A stretch of 6,019 nucleotides of DNA from Acidimicrobiaceae bacterium UBA2093 (lineage in GTDB: Bacteria; Actinomycetota; Acidimicrobiia; Acidimicrobiales; Ilumatobacteraceae), in the NCBI GenBank assembly GCA_002331255.1, contig DCZD01000026.1:24262-30280 (forward strand). Direction: 5' to 3'. Shown piece after piece: positions 5,739-6,019 of this stretch (its first letter is position 1; every line of letters begins with the position of its first letter). The notes under the pieces were generated by a model. It had not been told where the DNA came from and did no database searches. It saw only the letters and a program-made list of their open reading frames with translations. Position numbers and translations under genes: made by a program.

Positions 5739-6019
5739 ATGGCAAAGGAAATTCGAATTCTTGCACCAGAGAGCTTTCGCGAGAATCTCTCGCGACGGGC
5801 ATTTCTGAAAGCTGGCACTGCTGCTGCCGGAATGGCAGTCGTGCTTGCAGCATGTGGCGGATCGGATGATTCAGCCAGCGACACAACGGTTGCTGCAACC
5901 GATTCCACAGCGGCTGGTGGTACGGCTGGCCAAGCAAGTGGCGAATGGAGTCGTGTCATCAACAAATCGAGCGGCACGCTTGCGATGTACACGTGGGGTG
6001 ACTACAACGATCCCGAGCT
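5739..6019 (+). CDS. Solute-binding lipoprotein of polyamine ABC transporter, N-terminal part (cut by window edge)
   Basis: The frame from ATG 5739 gives 93 complete codons and runs off the right edge. The N-terminus carries a twin-arginine signal, 'LSRRAFLK' (residues 17-24), then a short Ala/Gly/Val hydrophobic stretch and a lipobox 'VLAAC' with Cys39 as the expected lipidation site. It is therefore predicted to be exported folded by Tat and anchored on the outer face of the membrane. A low-complexity Ser/Asp/Thr/Ala/Gly linker follows (about 40-68). The mature domain opens with 'GTLAMYTWGDYNDPE' (79-93), resembling the first strand and loop of PotD/PotF-type polyamine-binding proteins, which have a similar 'L-x-x-Y-x-W-x-x-Y' start. 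Position behind potA and a strong Shine-Dalgarno (AAGGAGA) support the start and role. The ligand-binding residues are outside the window, so putrescine, spermidine or another cationic ligand cannot be told apart. Confidence 0.82.
   Translation, partial: MAKEIRILAPESFRENLSRRAFLKAGTAAAGMAVVLAACGGSDDSASDTTVAATDSTAAGGTAGQASGEWSRVINKSSGTLAMYTWGDYNDPE
5777..5795 (+). other. Perfect 8-bp hairpin early in the binding-protein coding region
   Basis: TCGCGAGA (5777-5784) and TCTCGCGA (5788-5795) are exact reverse complements with a 3-nt loop ATC. The hairpin begins 38 nt after the start codon's first base and overlaps the codons for the twin-arginine motif. It has no T-run after it, so it is not a classic intrinsic terminator. 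It could slow ribosomes at the signal sequence, protect mRNA ends after processing between potA and this gene, or be fortuitous. Confidence 0.4.

Noticed and set aside
1..6019. An undescribed defence or mobile system, CRISPR array, tRNA or insertion sequence
   Set aside because: All sizeable stretches are accounted for by metabolic and transport genes. No repeat array, transposase, integrase, tRNA-like fold or direct-repeat boundary was seen.

Overview
The window reads as chromosomal DNA of a moderately high-GC actinobacterium. The best guess at class is Acidimicrobiia, because the solute-binding lipoprotein has the Ser/Asp/Thr/Ala-rich tail after its lipobox cysteine that is common there. 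That placement is inferred from protein style and is not proven. The whole window is protein-coding apart from short gaps. I see no RNA gene, insertion sequence, CRISPR array or long repeat.

Layout from left to right: (1) the N-terminal 124 residues of a cytochrome P450 on the minus strand, running off the left edge; (2) alanine dehydrogenase (ald, minus), 34 nt upstream of the P450 and probably in the same transcript; (3) a divergent intergenic region of about 110 nt; (4) an NAD(P)-dependent aldehyde dehydrogenase (plus) that looks like a 4-aminobutyraldehyde/1-pyrroline dehydrogenase; (5) a class III PLP aminotransferase (minus) whose stop codon lies 1 nt from the stop of the dehydrogenase, so the two genes converge with no spacer; (6) a second divergent region of 91 nt; (7) a PotA-type polyamine ABC transporter ATPase (plus); (8) a 63-nt A/C-rich leader; (9) the first 93 residues of a Tat-type, lipobox-bearing solute-binding protein (plus), running off the right edge.

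The genes fit one scheme: uptake of putrescine or a related polyamine by a Pot-type ABC transporter, transamination of the terminal amine, and oxidation of the aminoaldehyde to 4-aminobutyrate. If the aminotransferase uses pyruvate as acceptor, it makes L-alanine, which the adjacent alanine dehydrogenase would return to pyruvate with release of ammonium and NADH. The scheme is inferred from gene families and neighbourhood; the substrate has not been shown. The P450 has no obvious place in it.

This is a recognisable catabolic/transport locus rather than an undescribed system. The points most worth a second look are the possible closed pyruvate/alanine loop, a four-cysteine segment in the aminotransferase, the spacer-free convergent gene pair with two palindromes just past the stops, and the A/C-rich leader plus 8-bp hairpin at the start of the binding-protein gene.
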